Made by a program: the position numbers and the translations under genes. From the NCBI RefSeq assembly GCF_002741055.1, contig NZ_CP016809.1:5806501-5870500 (forward strand): a stretch of 64,000 nucleotides of DNA, read 5' to 3'. Source of the DNA: Paenibacillus ihbetae. GTDB taxonomy: Bacteria; Bacillota; Bacilli; Paenibacillales; Paenibacillaceae. Below the pieces are notes generated by a model. It did not search any database. It was not told where the DNA came from and worked only from the letters and a program-made list of their open reading frames with translations. Shown piece after piece: positions 63,190 to 64,000 of this stretch. Position 1 is the stretch's first letter. Every line of letters begins with the position of its first letter.

Positions 63190-63732
63190 ATGAAAGTTGC
63201 AGTCGTTGTAGGAAGCATTAGAAAAGAGTCGTACAATAGGAAGCTGGCGGAATATTTGAAAATGCGGTATGCGGATCAGATCACGTTTGAAATTGCGGAT
63301 ATTCGCCCTCTTCCGTTTTACGATGAAGACATTGAGCTGGATCCTCCTGCGGCCGTCAAGGAGTTTAAAGGGAAGATTGCCGCCGCGGACGCGGTATTAT
63401 GGATCACGCCGGAGTATAATTATTCCATACCGGGCGTGCTCAAGAACGCGCTGGATTGGTTATCGCGCGTCGATAAGGTCATGAACGGAAAGCCGTCATG
63501 GATCATGGGCGCATCGATGGGGCAGCTGGGAACGGTCCGCGCACAAGAGCACTTGCGGGATATTCTCTTTTCCGTGGGCATCACATCTCCTCTGCTGCCG
63601 AACAATGAGGTATATATCGGGGCCGTCCATGAGAAGATGGATGAATCCGGCAAGCTGATTCATGAACCGACGATCGGTTTCATCGATCTCGTGGTCAACA
63701 ATTTCATGACATGGATGCAAACCCGCAAGTAG
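63190..63732 (+). CDS. NADPH-dependent FMN reductase family protein
   Basis: A 180-residue flavodoxin-fold reductase, related to but distinct from the one at 60816. The phosphate loop is VVGSIRKESYNRKLAEYL and the signature is WITPEYNYSIPGVLKNALDW, with GASMGQLGTVRAQEHLR following. The ribosome site CTGGAGGGTATC precedes ATG 63190. It is 104 bases after the fusion gene with no terminator between, so it may belong to the same unit. A terminator follows. Confidence 0.9.
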   Translation: MKVAVVVGSIRKESYNRKLAEYLKMRYADQITFEIADIRPLPFYDEDIELDPPAAVKEFKGKIAAADAVLWITPEYNYSIPGVLKNALDWLSRVDKVMNGKPSWIMGASMGQLGTVRAQEHLRDILFSVGITSPLLPNNEVYIGAVHEKMDESGKLIHEPTIGFIDLVVNNFMTWMQTRK

Positions 63733-63746
63733 ATAATATGACATGG

Positions 63747-63780
63747 AGCCCTTTGGCAGTTGCCTGCCGAAGGGCTTTTC
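63747..63780 (+). terminator. Terminator after FMN reductase
   Basis: AGCCCTT at 63747-63753 pairs with AAGGGCT at 63770-63776, with an inner GGCAG/CTGCC stem and TTTTC after it. Confidence 0.85.
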
Positions 63781-63850
63781 CTGTATATTCACCTCATAAC
63801 GCGACAAAATCAACAAAAATACGAATTGCTTCGGATGGGGGAGATGCTGC

Positions 63851-64000
63851 GTGTACAAAATCCTGATCGTGGATGATGAACCGATCGTACGGGAAGGCAT
63901 ACGGGACCGGATTCAATGGGCCGAACATGGGTATGAGTGCATCGGAGCCTGCGAGAACGGACGCGAGGCGCTGGAGCTGATGGCCCGGGAACGGCCGGAC
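63851..64000 (+). CDS. YesN-like response regulator, start only
   Basis: The first 50 codons of a receiver domain, cut by the window end. It starts at GTG 63851, about nine bases after GGGGGAG. The sequence YKILIVDDEPIVREGIRDRI and EHGYECIGACENGREALEL are typical of the receiver part of YesN/AraC-type response regulators of Paenibacillus. The AraC output domain would lie outside the window. Confidence 0.85.
   Translation, partial: MYKILIVDDEPIVREGIRDRIQWAEHGYECIGACENGREALELMARERPD

Overview
The window looks like chromosomal DNA of a Paenibacillus-type Firmicute. Evidence: strong GGAGG ribosome sites, frequent TTG/GTG starts, many AraC and YesN-type regulators, sugar ABC systems (solute-binding lipoprotein plus LplB/YtcP-like permeases) encoded without their own ATPase, CcpA-type cre sites, a c-di-AMP (ydaO) riboswitch before an NlpC/P60 hydrolase, and collagen-like/DUF4183 proteins. 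The gene content is that of a soil or plant-associated degrader of plant cell-wall glycans. No rRNA, tRNA, CRISPR array, phage or transposase was seen.

Layout. (1) 0.6-11.7 kb: ROK regulator, asparaginase-II-type amidohydrolase, a complete dipeptide/oligopeptide ABC transporter, M17 aminopeptidase, CutC-family protein and ROK sugar kinase, all on one strand and ending in a clear terminator. This reads as one uptake-and-breakdown operon for a peptide-linked or amino-sugar-linked substrate. (2) 12.1-16.9 kb: a DIP1984-family gene, then an AraC regulator divergent from lactonase, aldo/keto reductase and zinc dehydrogenase, which fits non-phosphorylative oxidation of L-fucose or L-galactose. (3) 17.0-23.3 kb: a membrane-bound AraC regulator followed by permease, permease and lipoprotein of an oligosaccharide importer. 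(4) 23.4-36.3 kb: pectin/rhamnogalacturonan block with a serine hydrolase, GH105, GH43, AraC regulator, GH28 and a secreted 1860-residue pectate lyase/pectin methylesterase fusion. (5) 36.5-39.4 kb: c-di-AMP riboswitch with NlpC/P60, a GH18-type protein with a copper-amine-oxidase-like N-terminal domain, and a 2Fe-2S ferredoxin. (6) 39.6-45.3 kb: AraC regulator divergent from fucI, class II aldolase, FGGY kinase and fucU, the isomerase route for L-fucose. (7) 45.4-49.3 kb: divergent DUF4183 genes, one with a collagen-like repeat, then an amidase and an unknown protein. (8) 49.6-57.1 kb: LacI regulator, sugar importer and a GH35-type beta-galactosidase. (9) 57.5-64.0 kb: CD3324-family small regulator with two tiny leader ORFs, a GAF histidine kinase/response regulator pair with a cysteine motif, FMN reductases, a glyoxalase-fold fusion protein, and the start of a YesN-like response regulator cut by the window end.

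Together regions 2-6 and 8 describe capture of pectic material: outside the cell the fusion enzyme demethylates and cleaves pectin, importers bring in oligomers, cytoplasmic GH105/GH28/GH43/GH35 trim them, and released L-fucose or L-galactose can enter either an oxidative or an isomerase route. All functions are read from sequence motifs and context only; substrate assignments are inference.
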